49,856 bases of DNA from Bacteroidales bacterium UBA5287 (GTDB taxonomy: Bacteria > Bacteroidota > Bacteroidia > Bacteroidales > Dysgonomonadaceae). Of the stretch, positions 1 through 8,460 are shown one piece after another. The DNA is taken from contig DHSL01000040.1 of NCBI GenBank assembly GCA_002411345.1, positions 1 through 49,856 on the forward strand, read 5' to 3'. A program made the position numbers and the translations under genes. The notes beneath the pieces are model-generated. The model made no database searches. It was not told the origin of the DNA and was given only the letters and a program-made list of their open reading frames with translations. Within the stretch, counting starts at the first letter, position 1. Each line of letters begins with the position of its first letter.

Positions 1-255
1 TACGTACTTTACCGAATGCTTACTGTTCATTTAGATTTTTTTTGTTAACTTGTAAAGTTTTTAAATCTAAGAATTCGTTTGAAAGTTTCCTTACAACTTG
101 AAAACGAAGATTAGTTGATTTGATACCATGATATTATCTACACGAGTGTGATACAGCATCATAACACTTTATTAAAGATATTTCATTAAAATGGTCATCG
201 ATTAAAAACAAGCGATCTTTGACATGTTGAAAATTGTAATATTAATTAAGAAGGA
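1..255. other. AT-rich non-coding stretch at left edge
   Basis: I see no credible reading frame and no tRNA fold here. The stretch is strongly AT-rich. The only recognisable item is the rRNA-leader-like motif near 211-248, listed separately. It may be the flank of a gene or RNA lying outside the window. Confidence 0.5.
211..248 (+). promoter_or_regulatory. rRNA-leader/boxA-like motif or promoter
   Basis: The string GATCTTTGACATGTTGAAAA at 214-233 resembles the CTTTGACAT(A/G)TTG block found near 16S and in the 16S-23S spacer of Bacteroidales rRNA operons (recalled family knowledge). TTTG at 218-221 could also serve as a -33 box, with TAATATTA at 237-244 as a poor -7 box. No rRNA gene follows; a hairpin terminator starts eight bases downstream. 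This may be an isolated leader, a remnant, or chance. Confidence 0.25.
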
Positions 256-297
256 AATTAGAGGGAATTACTGATAAATTCCCTCTAATTCACTTTT
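256..297 (+). terminator. Rho-independent terminator-like hairpin
   Basis: Perfect 14-bp inverted repeat, 256-269 pairing with 277-290, with a 7-nt loop. A T-rich tail (CACTTTTTT) follows on the plus strand. It would end a plus-strand transcript arriving from the left. It also lies downstream of the minus-strand lipoprotein gene ending at 348, but the A-run needed for that direction is weak. Confidence 0.65.
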
Positions 298-347
298 TTC
301 AAATTTGATACTTAGAACTTAAACCTAAAAAAGTACGATTATGGTAA

Positions 348-935
348 TTATTTAGCTAATCCTACTTGTTTCATAAATGACTGATTGTCCCAGAACAGAT
401 ATTCCTCGATCATTTTGCCTTCTTTCCAGTGTCCTATAGTTGCCATAGAAAGTTTGAACTTTTTATTGGTCGGTGCAATTGTTTTACCGTTTCCTATTGG
501 CATCGGTTTGGTAAATGTTCCTTCCATTTCTCCAATAACACAAGTCCAGTCGCCACTTCCAAACTTTACAGGATGACTTGTTATTTTTGTATCAGGGGCA
601 AAAACAAACATTGGTGTAAGCATGTCAATGTGCTGTGGATATAAACCTTCTGTAATTGTACCATCGGGATAATATACTTTTATGTTATCCGCATGGCTTA
701 CATTGAATTTTTTCCAATCCTGTTTGTTGTACATCTCAAAATCAAGAGAGTCGAACCTTACAAGCCTCATCATTGTAAGAGCTTTCTCTTCTGTAAACCT
801 TTTGAGTTCGTTTTCTAAGGAATCGACTTTAGCTTGAAGCTTAGAAGTATTACCTCCAGACGTGCAACTAGTAATGAACGCTGCCGCTATCATTACTAAT
901 AAAACTGCAAAAACGTTGATTTTAATCTTTTTCAT
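348..935 (-). CDS. SnoaL-like (ester cyclase family) lipoprotein
   Basis: Lipoprotein signal at the N terminus: MKK start, hydrophobic run, then a lipobox ending ITSC, so the mature protein should be anchored to a membrane. A short coiled-coil-like stretch follows (SKLQAKVDSLENELKRF). The remaining ~135 residues resemble the SnoaL/NTF2-like 'ester cyclase' fold, with the MYNKQDW...HADNIKV, GDWTCVIGEMEGTFT and GHWKEGKMIEEYLFWD pattern. Many members of this fold are not enzymes and the substrate is unknown. I chose ATG at 935; a TTG two codons upstream is possible but has no support. It is transcribed alone, away from the GH76 gene. Confidence 0.75.
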   Translation of the reverse strand: MKKIKINVFAVLLVMIAAAFITSCTSGGNTSKLQAKVDSLENELKRFTEEKALTMMRLVRFDSLDFEMYNKQDWKKFNVSHADNIKVYYPDGTITEGLYPQHIDMLTPMFVFAPDTKITSHPVKFGSGDWTCVIGEMEGTFTKPMPIGNGKTIAPTNKKFKLSMATIGHWKEGKMIEEYLFWDNQSFMKQVGLAK

Positions 936-1203
936 TTGCAACTCTTTTAAATGTTAGGAAAATAATTAATTGAAAAACGAAAAGTACACGGTATTTCGCA
1001 ATAACGTGTATCTGATTTATAACATTTAATTGAATCGAAAGGTTTTAGTAAACACCAGATTTGATCAATCTCACATAATTAGATAGTTTGGGAACTATAT
1101 GTACAAAGGTTAATACACATATTGTATCTAATTATCAATAAATGTTTAAAAAATCAATTTCATTCTTTATCTTTAACCACTGAATTAAAAAACGAATTTA
1201 GTA

Positions 1204-2772
1204 ATGAAACAGATTACGACTAAACTATTCATTTTTATATTTTTACTGTTTACAGTGATTGTTTGCAGTGATGATATAAAGGATGATAATGGTAATGAAA
1301 TAATTATTGAAGATGAGGTAAGTAATTCAATGTCGCCAGTATCAAATCTTAAGGCTGATGCTACATTGTTGGAAAACGAGATTAGCTTAAGCTGGAAAAA
1401 TCCTGTTGATAAAGATCTTTTTAAGATAGAGATTATTTACGAAGCGACAGGAACTAAAACCAGGTCTTCTGCCAATCCAACACTGGTTGATGCAGTTAAA
1501 GGTGAGAATGTAACGTATCTTATTACTGTTCCTCATTATGATGCATATAAAATAAGTTTGACGGCAATTAACAGAGCGGGAGCTCGTTCAATAAAAAAAA
1601 CCGTGGAAGCAACCCCTTTAAAACCAGCAGAAGAGAAAATAACGATGCCGGTATTTTTGGGCAGAGCAGACACAATTATGACGGCAATGGTTAATCTATA
1701 CCTGGGCGGTCCGCGTGATGTATGGAATTCAAGTTACCCCAAAGCTAACGGTCCGTATTGGGATGGTGATGCACTCGTATGGGGACAGGGAGCAGGATTC
1801 TCTGCTTTTACAGCCATAAGAGAAGCAACAGTTGGTACTCAGCTTGAATCAAAGTACGCCGGAATGGATAATCGAATGTTTACAAGTATAAATAAATTTT
1901 TTGTTTATGACAATGGCATTTGGGCTTATGCAGTATATCCTCAAAGCGGTAACGATCGGTATTATGATGATAATGTTTGGGTAGGTTTGGATATGATTGA
2001 TTTGTATTTATTAAGTTATAAAACGGCACCTCAATACCTGGAAAAAGCAAAAAATGTGTGGGAATATCTGAAAAAAGGTACAGATAATATAGCAGGTGGA
2101 GGTATTCATTGGAGGGAATTACCTCCCACAAGCTCTAAACACACCTGTTCCACTGCACCTGGAGTTGTTTTGGCCGCAAAGCTATATAATGCCACCGGAG
2201 AAGAGAAATATTTAAATAATGCATTGGAGCTATATAGTTGGCTGAAGAATACTCTACAGGATCCTACTGATCATTTATACTGGGATAATGCAAAAGAAGA
2301 GAACGGAAAGATTGTCATTGAAAAAAATAAATATTCATATAACTCAGGTCAACCAATGCAAGCAGCTGTACTTCTCTATAATATTACCGGCAATTTATCT
2401 TATTTAAATGATGCACAGGAAATAGCGGAATCCGCTTACAGAAGATGGTTCAGCCCATTTTATTCTGCACCACTAAAAGAAAGTATCAGGATGATTTCGG
2501 GACATACCTGGTTTAATGCAATAATGTTTAGAGGATTCATTGAACTTTATAAAGCTGAAATGAAATTGAATGGAGAAGCTGACAGAACTTATATTACCGC
2601 ATACGAAAAGTCTTTATCTCATGCATGGCTTTCTAATTGCAGGCAGCCTAATAACTTGCTAAATGAAGATTATTCCGGCAGATCATCTCAAAATAGTTGG
2701 GAAATATTACATCAAGGTGCTTCAACTGAAATGTTAGCTCGACTTGCGTCATTAGAACGAGATGGTTTGTAA
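1204..2772 (+). CDS. GH76 family endo-alpha-1,6-mannanase-like lipoprotein
   Basis: A 522-residue exported protein. The signal run ends in VIVC21-SDD; the cysteine followed by acidic residues fits a Bacteroidota surface lipoprotein, although the lipobox is weak. Residues ~45-138 look like a fibronectin type III/Ig domain (SLSWKNPVDKDLFKIEI...YKISLTAINRAGARS). Residues ~150-515 are the GH76 (alpha/alpha)6 domain: PYWDGDALVWGQG, the catalytic-type double aspartate YYDDNVWVGLD (D255-D256), then SGQPMQAAVLLYNITG. GH76 enzymes cut alpha-1,6-mannan backbones of fungal mannans or actinobacterial glycolipids. The gene lies 23 bp before the LamG lipoprotein gene and is likely co-transcribed with it. 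No SusC/SusD pair adjoins, which is unusual for a Bacteroidota mannan locus. Confidence 0.85.
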   Translation: MKQITTKLFIFIFLLFTVIVCSDDIKDDNGNEIIIEDEVSNSMSPVSNLKADATLLENEISLSWKNPVDKDLFKIEIIYEATGTKTRSSANPTLVDAVKGENVTYLITVPHYDAYKISLTAINRAGARSIKKTVEATPLKPAEEKITMPVFLGRADTIMTAMVNLYLGGPRDVWNSSYPKANGPYWDGDALVWGQGAGFSAFTAIREATVGTQLESKYAGMDNRMFTSINKFFVYDNGIWAYAVYPQSGNDRYYDDNVWVGLDMIDLYLLSYKTAPQYLEKAKNVWEYLKKGTDNIAGGGIHWRELPPTSSKHTCSTAPGVVLAAKLYNATGEEKYLNNALELYSWLKNTLQDPTDHLYWDNAKEENGKIVIEKNKYSYNSGQPMQAAVLLYNITGNLSYLNDAQEIAESAYRRWFSPFYSAPLKESIRMISGHTWFNAIMFRGFIELYKAEMKLNGEADRTYITAYEKSLSHAWLSNCRQPNNLLNEDYSGRSSQNSWEILHQGASTEMLARLASLERDGL

Positions 2773-2795
2773 TTGTTTTAAAATAAATTATCATT

Positions 2796-4403
2796 ATGAA
2801 AAATATTATTCCCTTATTGTTATTCATAACTTCATTATTTATCATTGGTTGCAGTGACGAAGAAAAAGTGAATGGAGATAACAAAGATGATCAAATAAAT
2901 CCTGTGTCACTTACTCTGGAAAGAGAAAAGGCATCTTTATTACCAGGTGAAACAATTTCTATTAAGATAACAAACGGTAACGAAAAATATACTGTAAAAT
3001 CATCCAATGACAACATTGTGAAAGCAGTGGTGTCGGGAGATTTACTCACACTTACAGCCGGACAGATACCTGATAAAGCAGAAGCATTGGTTATTGTGGT
3101 GGATCAATTCTTTAAAAGAGCTTCGATAGATGTAGATATAGCTAAAGAGTTCGATTTAAAATTAAGCAACGAAGAAATCAATTTAGTTTATGGTGAAAAA
3201 GGTAGTGATGAGAAGATTATCTATATTGAAACCGGAAATTTTGGATATAATATTGAGTTGTTAAATGAGACAAGCAGTTTTATTAAAGTAGATGAAACAA
3301 ATCTTGAGTCTGCGGGAAAATTTGTTATTAAGGCTCTTAAAGCCGGTTCGGGAGAATTAAAAGTGACTGACAATAAAGGTAAAACAGCTAATCTTAAGAT
3401 AAGTGTTGAAGGTACCCCTACGTTAACACTAAATAAAAAGTCTGTTTTGATTAATGCTGTTCAGGGCACAGAAATTTTGAAAGTAGATAATGGAAATGGC
3501 GGCTATAGTGTAATATTTGATGACCCTACAATAGCAAAAGTTGGCTATGTGACAGAAGGTGGAACAATTGCAATTAAAGGGAAAAAGAATGGCAGTACAA
3601 ATGCTGTTGTTCAAGACAAAAAAGGTTTGAAATCCGATCCTTTTCAAATTGTTGTAGATGGTGAAGAATTTGCCATGATGTTAGGTGAAAATTATTATGG
3701 ATTTGCAAATTTTAAAGATCTGGAACAGATTGATCCCTCTTTGACCAAAAGTAAGCAAGTAACACTTGAAATGAGTTGTTACATGACCGGTTACAGAGGG
3801 AGCCAGACTTTTATGGGACTTAGCAACAATTTACTATTGAGAGGTCCAAATGATGATTATAGACCAACACACCCTATTGCAATTGTAGGAAACGGTTTGG
3901 AAATTGAAAGTTCCATCAGTTTCAAATTGAATGAATGGATGCATATTGCTTTGGTAGTTGATTGCGACAAACAGGATATAAAAGAAAAATATATCCTCTA
4001 TATCAACGGGATTAAAGATGAAAATATGAATTTTAAAAACATATCACAACCTCATACAGTAGTAAATCTTGCATCAAGTGACGACAACAATAAGTTTGTT
4101 GTTGGTTGGGCTACGAATCAATATTGGTGCCGCTTATTGGGCGCTGTTTCTGAAGTTCGTGTTTGGAAAACAGCTCGTTCTGAACAGCAAATCAAAGAAA
4201 ACATGTGGAAGTTGAAAGATTTTAATTCACAAAACCTGTTTACCCGCTGGGATTTTTCTGCAGGAATACCAACTGATTATATTCAGGACACAGGAAATAG
4301 TGGTTATGAAATTAATATGACCCTTTCTGAAGTAAAGCATGATGATAAGCATTACCGACCGGTTTTAGTCCCTGCAAATATTTATATATCAAAAGGATAT
4401 TAA
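2796..4403 (+). CDS. Ig-like repeat / LamG-domain surface lipoprotein
   Basis: Starts with a clean lipoprotein signal (FIIGC followed by SDEE), a start associated with surface display in this phylum. Residues ~35-285 form about three Ig-like (Big2/BACON-like) repeats; each opens with an LTL or LKLS strand and contains a V-KV or ITGxG-like turn. Residues ~290-490 resemble a LamG/concanavalin A-like lectin domain: ANFKDLEQID, LNEWMHIALVVD, KYILYINGIKDE and a final AVSEVRVWKTARSEQQIKENM. No catalytic residues are evident, so carbohydrate binding or cell-surface scaffolding is inferred. The short gap to the GH76 gene suggests the two act on the same glycan. Confidence 0.75.
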   Translation: MKNIIPLLLFITSLFIIGCSDEEKVNGDNKDDQINPVSLTLEREKASLLPGETISIKITNGNEKYTVKSSNDNIVKAVVSGDLLTLTAGQIPDKAEALVIVVDQFFKRASIDVDIAKEFDLKLSNEEINLVYGEKGSDEKIIYIETGNFGYNIELLNETSSFIKVDETNLESAGKFVIKALKAGSGELKVTDNKGKTANLKISVEGTPTLTLNKKSVLINAVQGTEILKVDNGNGGYSVIFDDPTIAKVGYVTEGGTIAIKGKKNGSTNAVVQDKKGLKSDPFQIVVDGEEFAMMLGENYYGFANFKDLEQIDPSLTKSKQVTLEMSCYMTGYRGSQTFMGLSNNLLLRGPNDDYRPTHPIAIVGNGLEIESSISFKLNEWMHIALVVDCDKQDIKEKYILYINGIKDENMNFKNISQPHTVVNLASSDDNNKFVVGWATNQYWCRLLGAVSEVRVWKTARSEQQIKENMWKLKDFNSQNLFTRWDFSAGIPTDYIQDTGNSGYEINMTLSEVKHDDKHYRPVLVPANIYISKGY

Positions 4404-4419
4404 TATTGGAATAATATTA
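4401..4419. terminator. Small palindrome spanning both convergent stop codons
   Basis: TAATATT at 4401-4407 pairs with AATATTA at 4413-4419 around a 5-nt loop. The left arm contains the TAA of the LamG lipoprotein gene and the right arm contains the TAA of pflA on the other strand. The stem is entirely A-T and weak, so a bidirectional terminator role is tentative. Confidence 0.3.
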
Positions 4420-5136
4420 TATTTTAAGATTTGCATTTGTGAAGATGGCGCGAGCGTTTTGCAAACGTTCTTCCGAAAGAGGAGGAGTATCTGTCAATCG
4501 GTAGTTGAGTCCCATCTGTTCATATTTTCGAATACCCATGGTGTGGTAAGGAAGAAGTTCAACCTTTTGGATGCATTTGTAAGGTTTTAGAAATGCAGCC
4601 AGCTTTTGAAGCAATTGATCATTGTCCGTCCACCCCGGCACCAGTACGTGGCGTATCCATGTAGGAATTTGTTTCTCCTCAAGGTAATTGAGGCATTTGA
4701 GCGTGTTTGTGATTTTTGCACCGGTAAGAGCCTTATGCTGTTCGGTGTCAATAGACTTAATATCGAGCATCACCAAATCGGCTGCGTCAAGTGCATTGCA
4801 CACCGACTGAGAAAACAAAGCACCCGATGTATCCAGTGCCGTATGAATTCCCTGTTCGCGACAGAGCAGGAAGAACTCCCTTACAAACTCCGCCTGCATC
4901 AGTGGTTCCCCACCAGAGAGTGTGACACCCCCTTTTACTATAAAGCTTTTATAGCGAAGCATCTCGGCGAGCAGTTCAGAAGGCGACATCTGTATAGAGC
5001 CATTTCCCTTTTCCCAACTATCCGGGTTATGACAATAGAGGCAGCGCAGTGGACAGCCCTGGAGGAACGCCACAAAGCGAATTCCAGGTCCGTCCACCGT
5101 GCCAAAACTCTCTACTGAATGAATATTTCCTGTCAT
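4417..5136 (-). CDS. pflA: Pyruvate formate-lyase activating enzyme
   Basis: Radical-SAM enzyme of 239 residues, the usual length for PflA. The [4Fe-4S] cluster motif CxxxCxxC is C28-C32-C35 in GCPLRCLYCHNPDSW. The SAM-binding GGE motif is in VTLSGGEPLMQ, and TFGT-type N-terminal SVESFGTVDGPGIRFV is also typical. It abstracts a hydrogen to install the glycyl radical on PflB. The gene starts 5 bp after the pflB stop and is last in focA-pflB-pflA, so it is made together with its substrate. It acts in the cytoplasm under anoxia. Confidence 0.96.
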   Translation of the reverse strand: MTGNIHSVESFGTVDGPGIRFVAFLQGCPLRCLYCHNPDSWEKGNGSIQMSPSELLAEMLRYKSFIVKGGVTLSGGEPLMQAEFVREFFLLCREQGIHTALDTSGALFSQSVCNALDAADLVMLDIKSIDTEQHKALTGAKITNTLKCLNYLEEKQIPTWIRHVLVPGWTDNDQLLQKLAAFLKPYKCIQKVELLPYHTMGIRKYEQMGLNYRLTDTPPLSEERLQNARAIFTNANLKI

Positions 5137-5141
5137 TCTAT

Positions 5142-7382
5142 TTATAATGACTGATTTATTGTACGTGAGATTACATCCAATTGCTGTTCGCGAGTCAACT
5201 TAATAAAGTTAACAGCATATCCCGAAACGCGGATGGTCAGTTGCGGATATTTTTCCGGGTGATCCATTGCGTCGAGCAACAGTTCCTTATCGAACACGTT
5301 CACGTTAAGATGTTGTCCCCCATCAGGAGTGAAGTAACCATCAAGGAGTCCCACCATGTTAGAGATTCGTGTGTCGCGTTCCTTGCCCAGTGAGCCAGGA
5401 GAAACAGCGAATGTGTAAGATATACCATCATGAGAATGCTGGAAAGGCAGTTTAGCCACAGAAGCCAAAGCAGCAACAGCCCCTTTCTTATCGCGTCCGT
5501 TCATAGGGTTAGCACCCGGAGCAAAAGGAGTGCCTGCTGGTCGCCCGTCCGGAGTAGCCCCCGTTTTTTTACCATAAACCACGTTTGACGTGATGGTCAA
5601 TATAGATTGTGTAGGGATAGCATTACGATAAGTCTCATGTTGACGCAGATAGTCCATGAATTTCTTTGTAATATCCACTGCGATTTGGTCCGTTCTATCA
5701 TCATTGTTACCGAAAGGAACATATTCCCCTTCCCTTTCGAAGTCCACCGCAATACCCCTTTCGTCACGAATTACCTTCACTTTTGTGTCGCGTATTGCCG
5801 CAAGAGAATCAGCCACGATGGACAGACCAGCGATACCCGTAGCCCGTATACGTTGCACATCCCCATCATGCAGTGCCATTTCAAAAGCCTCATACGCATA
5901 TTTATCGTGCATAAAGTGAATAATCTTCAGTGCGTTAACATATACCTTTGCCAGCCAACGCATCATTTGTTCGAATCTCTCCATTACCTCATCGTAATTG
6001 AGATATTCCGAGGTTATTGGTTCATATTTTGGAGCCACCTGCACACCCGATTTTTCATCGCGTCCACCATTTATAGCATAAAGCAAACATTTTGCCAAGT
6101 TAGCCCTTGCCCCGAAAAGTTGCATTTGTTTACCAATTTTCATTGGAGAAACGCAGCAAGCGATACCATAATCATCGCCATAGTCGGGACGCATCAGATC
6201 ATCGTTTTCATATTGGATAGCCGAAGTATCAACCGACACTTTTGCGCAGAATTTTTTCCAGTTCTCAGGACTCTGTTGTGACCAAAGCACAGTTAAGTTT
6301 GGTTCAGGCGCAGGTCCCAGGTTATAAAGAGTATGCAGATATCTGAATGAAGTACGCGTTACAAGAGTTCTTCCGTCCACTGTTTGTCCCCCCAGCGATT
6401 CAGTCACCCATACCGGGTCGCCCGAGAACAGTTCATTATAATCAGGAGTACGTAAGAATCTAACAATACGCAGTTTAATGATCAGTTGATCGACCAGTTC
6501 CTGTGCTTCCGATTCGTTGATCACACCTGCTTTAATATCTTTCTCGATATAAATATCAAGGAAAGTAGAAGTACGACCGATAGACATAGCCGCTCCATCC
6601 TGATCTTTCACTGCAGCCAGATAAGCGAAGTACAGGAATTGCACCGCTTCGTGGCTATTTTTTGCAGGTTGAGAAACATCAAAACCATAAGACAAGCACA
6701 TCTTTTCGAAAGCCTTAAGCGCCTTTATCTGTTCGCTCACCTCTTCGCGACTGCGAATAGAGTTTTCTGTGAACTCCTGTATATCCAGTCTTTTCAAGAA
6801 AGTTTTACGTTCCTCGATAAGTGTTGTAGTACCGTAGAGAGGTACACGTCGGTAATCCCCGATGATTCGTCCACGTCCGTAAGCATCCGGTAGTCCCGTG
6901 ATAATTCCCGAGCGTCGTGCCGCAATCATCTCATCGTTATAAGCAGAGAACACACCTTCGTTGTGTGTTTTGCGGTAACGTGTGAATATTTCTTTTGTGA
7001 AAGGATCCAATTGGTATCCATACGCATTCAGGGAATTTTCCACCATGCGGATACCCCCTTTCGGGAAAATTCCACGTTTCAGCGGAGCATCCGTTTGGAG
7101 TCCAACAATCACCTCATTATCCTTGTCGATATATCCAGGTCCGTAAGTATCAATTTCCTGCGGATATTTTGTTTCAGCGTCGTACACCCCTTTAGCCTGT
7201 TCTTCGCGGAACATTTCAGTCAGTTTATCCCATATTTTTTGTGTACGATCTGTTGAAGGTTTCAAGAAACTATCATCACCTTCATAAGGAGTATAATTAT
7301 TCATGATAAAGTCTCTCACGTTGATTTCGTTACGCCATAGCTCACCGTGAAAACCTTCCCATGCTTCGTGTTTATTATTCAT
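5142..7382 (-). CDS. pflB: Formate C-acetyltransferase (pyruvate formate-lyase)
   Basis: A full-length PFL of 746 residues. The catalytic adjacent cysteines are C409-C410 in YGIACCVSPM. The glycyl-radical site is G721 in RVSGYAVNF near the C terminus. It converts pyruvate and CoA to acetyl-CoA and formate in mixed-acid fermentation; the radical is O2-sensitive. It sits between focA (29 bp upstream) and pflA (5 bp downstream), so formate production, activation and export are one unit. The gene looks visibly richer in G+C than the right half of the window, which could reflect high-expression codon choice or a different history. Confidence 0.97.
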   Translation of the reverse strand: MNNKHEAWEGFHGELWRNEINVRDFIMNNYTPYEGDDSFLKPSTDRTQKIWDKLTEMFREEQAKGVYDAETKYPQEIDTYGPGYIDKDNEVIVGLQTDAPLKRGIFPKGGIRMVENSLNAYGYQLDPFTKEIFTRYRKTHNEGVFSAYNDEMIAARRSGIITGLPDAYGRGRIIGDYRRVPLYGTTTLIEERKTFLKRLDIQEFTENSIRSREEVSEQIKALKAFEKMCLSYGFDVSQPAKNSHEAVQFLYFAYLAAVKDQDGAAMSIGRTSTFLDIYIEKDIKAGVINESEAQELVDQLIIKLRIVRFLRTPDYNELFSGDPVWVTESLGGQTVDGRTLVTRTSFRYLHTLYNLGPAPEPNLTVLWSQQSPENWKKFCAKVSVDTSAIQYENDDLMRPDYGDDYGIACCVSPMKIGKQMQLFGARANLAKCLLYAINGGRDEKSGVQVAPKYEPITSEYLNYDEVMERFEQMMRWLAKVYVNALKIIHFMHDKYAYEAFEMALHDGDVQRIRATGIAGLSIVADSLAAIRDTKVKVIRDERGIAVDFEREGEYVPFGNNDDRTDQIAVDITKKFMDYLRQHETYRNAIPTQSILTITSNVVYGKKTGATPDGRPAGTPFAPGANPMNGRDKKGAVAALASVAKLPFQHSHDGISYTFAVSPGSLGKERDTRISNMVGLLDGYFTPDGGQHLNVNVFDKELLLDAMDHPEKYPQLTIRVSGYAVNFIKLTREQQLDVISRTINQSL

Positions 7383-7411
7383 CTCTATTATTTTTGATAA
7401 GTATATTAATA

Positions 7412-8218
7412 TTATTTGTTAAATCTTTCTTTATTGTTTTTTTTGAGGAACAGCCAACCGTAGGCCCAGCCCACCATGATCATTCCCCCCACAAGGTTTC
7501 CCAGTGTAGCCGGCAATAGATTTTTAAGTAGAAAATCCATCCAAGAAATATCAGCCCCCGAGTATATTGCCGCAGGGATAAAGAACATGTTTGCTATTGA
7601 GTGTTCATATCCCAGAGTTACAAAGAGCATTACCGGGATCCATATAGCAATAGCTTTTCCCGCAATATCCTTTGCCGTGTATCCCATGAACATCCCGAGG
7701 CATACCAACCAGTTGGCCCCTATCCCCTTCAAGAATACCGGCATAAAATTCTGATACACCTTATGTTCCGCAAGATTATGCAGATAAGACCTCCATGGTT
7801 CATTATCCAGTAGTCCCACATTTGCAGATAGTACAAAAGCAATAAGTTGCGAACCGAAAAAGTTAAATAAGTAGGAAATTATTAACAATTGAATTACTTT
7901 GCCGGTCGAAATCTCTTTTTGGCGTAGCGGGAAAATAAGTCCTGCACAATCGCTGGTAAACAGATCCACACCCGTTACCGACACCATGATTAGTCCCACC
8001 GGGAACAAAGCCCCAGCGACAAACTTGACGATACCCGGATTTGCGAATTGCACCCCCGGCATTCCTCCCGCTACCATTACCGTAAGCAGTCCACCGAAAG
8101 CAATAAAAGCGCCCCCCAGAAATGCCATGAGTGCGAATTCCGGAAACGAACGCTTCGATTTATCAATAGACGACAGGCCGAATGCTTTAGCAGCCTCCGT
8201 CGGAGAATAATAATTCAT
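7412..8218 (-). CDS. focA: Formate channel, FNT (formate/nitrite transporter) family
   Basis: An integral membrane protein of 268 residues with about six hydrophobic segments. FNT signatures include FAGALFPVGLIMV-like (KFVAGALFPVGLIMV), GANWLVCLGMFMG and the pore histidine segment GYEHSIANMF (H206, matching the pore histidine H209 of E. coli FocA). It exports or imports formate across the inner membrane. As the first gene of the focA-pflB-pflA operon its assignment as a formate channel, not a nitrite one, is supported by context. It is divergent from crtB. Confidence 0.94.
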   Translation of the reverse strand: MNYYSPTEAAKAFGLSSIDKSKRSFPEFALMAFLGGAFIAFGGLLTVMVAGGMPGVQFANPGIVKFVAGALFPVGLIMVSVTGVDLFTSDCAGLIFPLRQKEISTGKVIQLLIISYLFNFFGSQLIAFVLSANVGLLDNEPWRSYLHNLAEHKVYQNFMPVFLKGIGANWLVCLGMFMGYTAKDIAGKAIAIWIPVMLFVTLGYEHSIANMFFIPAAIYSGADISWMDFLLKNLLPATLGNLVGGMIMVGWAYGWLFLKKNNKERFNK

Positions 8219-8296
8219 GTTTTTAATAACCTAAAACAATACAAATCTGAACGTGATATTTCAGATTGTCATTTGTGATTTTATTCATAAGAAGTA

Positions 8297-8304
8297 CAAA
8301 GATA
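8297..8304 (-). promoter_or_regulatory. -7 promoter box for focA-pflB-pflA
   Basis: Read on the minus strand this is TATCTTTG, a perfect match to the Bacteroidota -7 consensus TAnnTTTG. It would give a leader of roughly 70 nt before focA. I see no well-placed -33 TTTG. Confidence 0.5.
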
Positions 8305-8448
8305 ATTCTTATCTACAAATTGATGAAATTTTTCTATATAAACTATCCAAAGAATTATTTTTATAATTGAAAAGATTATTATACATTTACGACAATTGAA
8401 CTGAGATTTAATAAAACATTATTGGATTTAATACTTTAATCAACATAA

Positions 8449-8460
8449 CAAGTTAACTTG
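8449..8460. promoter_or_regulatory. Perfect 12-bp palindrome at the crtB start codon
   Basis: CAAGTTAACTTG is a perfect dyad ending on the first base of the crtB GTG start codon. It takes the place where a ribosome binding site would be. It could be an operator or, less likely, chance. No regulator gene lies in the cluster. Confidence 0.3.

Noticed and set aside
4606..5118. A 170-codon open frame on the plus strand opposite pflA
   Set aside because: It lies within a pflA with intact radical-SAM motifs and shows no domain of its own.
5607..6281. A 224-codon open frame on the plus strand within pflB
   Set aside because: It is antisense to a fully recognised pflB, has no domain and is explained by the complementary frame of a conserved gene.
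8219..8459. An FNR-type site controlling focA-pfl
   Set aside because: Half sites (TTGAT, ATCAA) occur but not with the 4-bp spacing; no full dyad was found.
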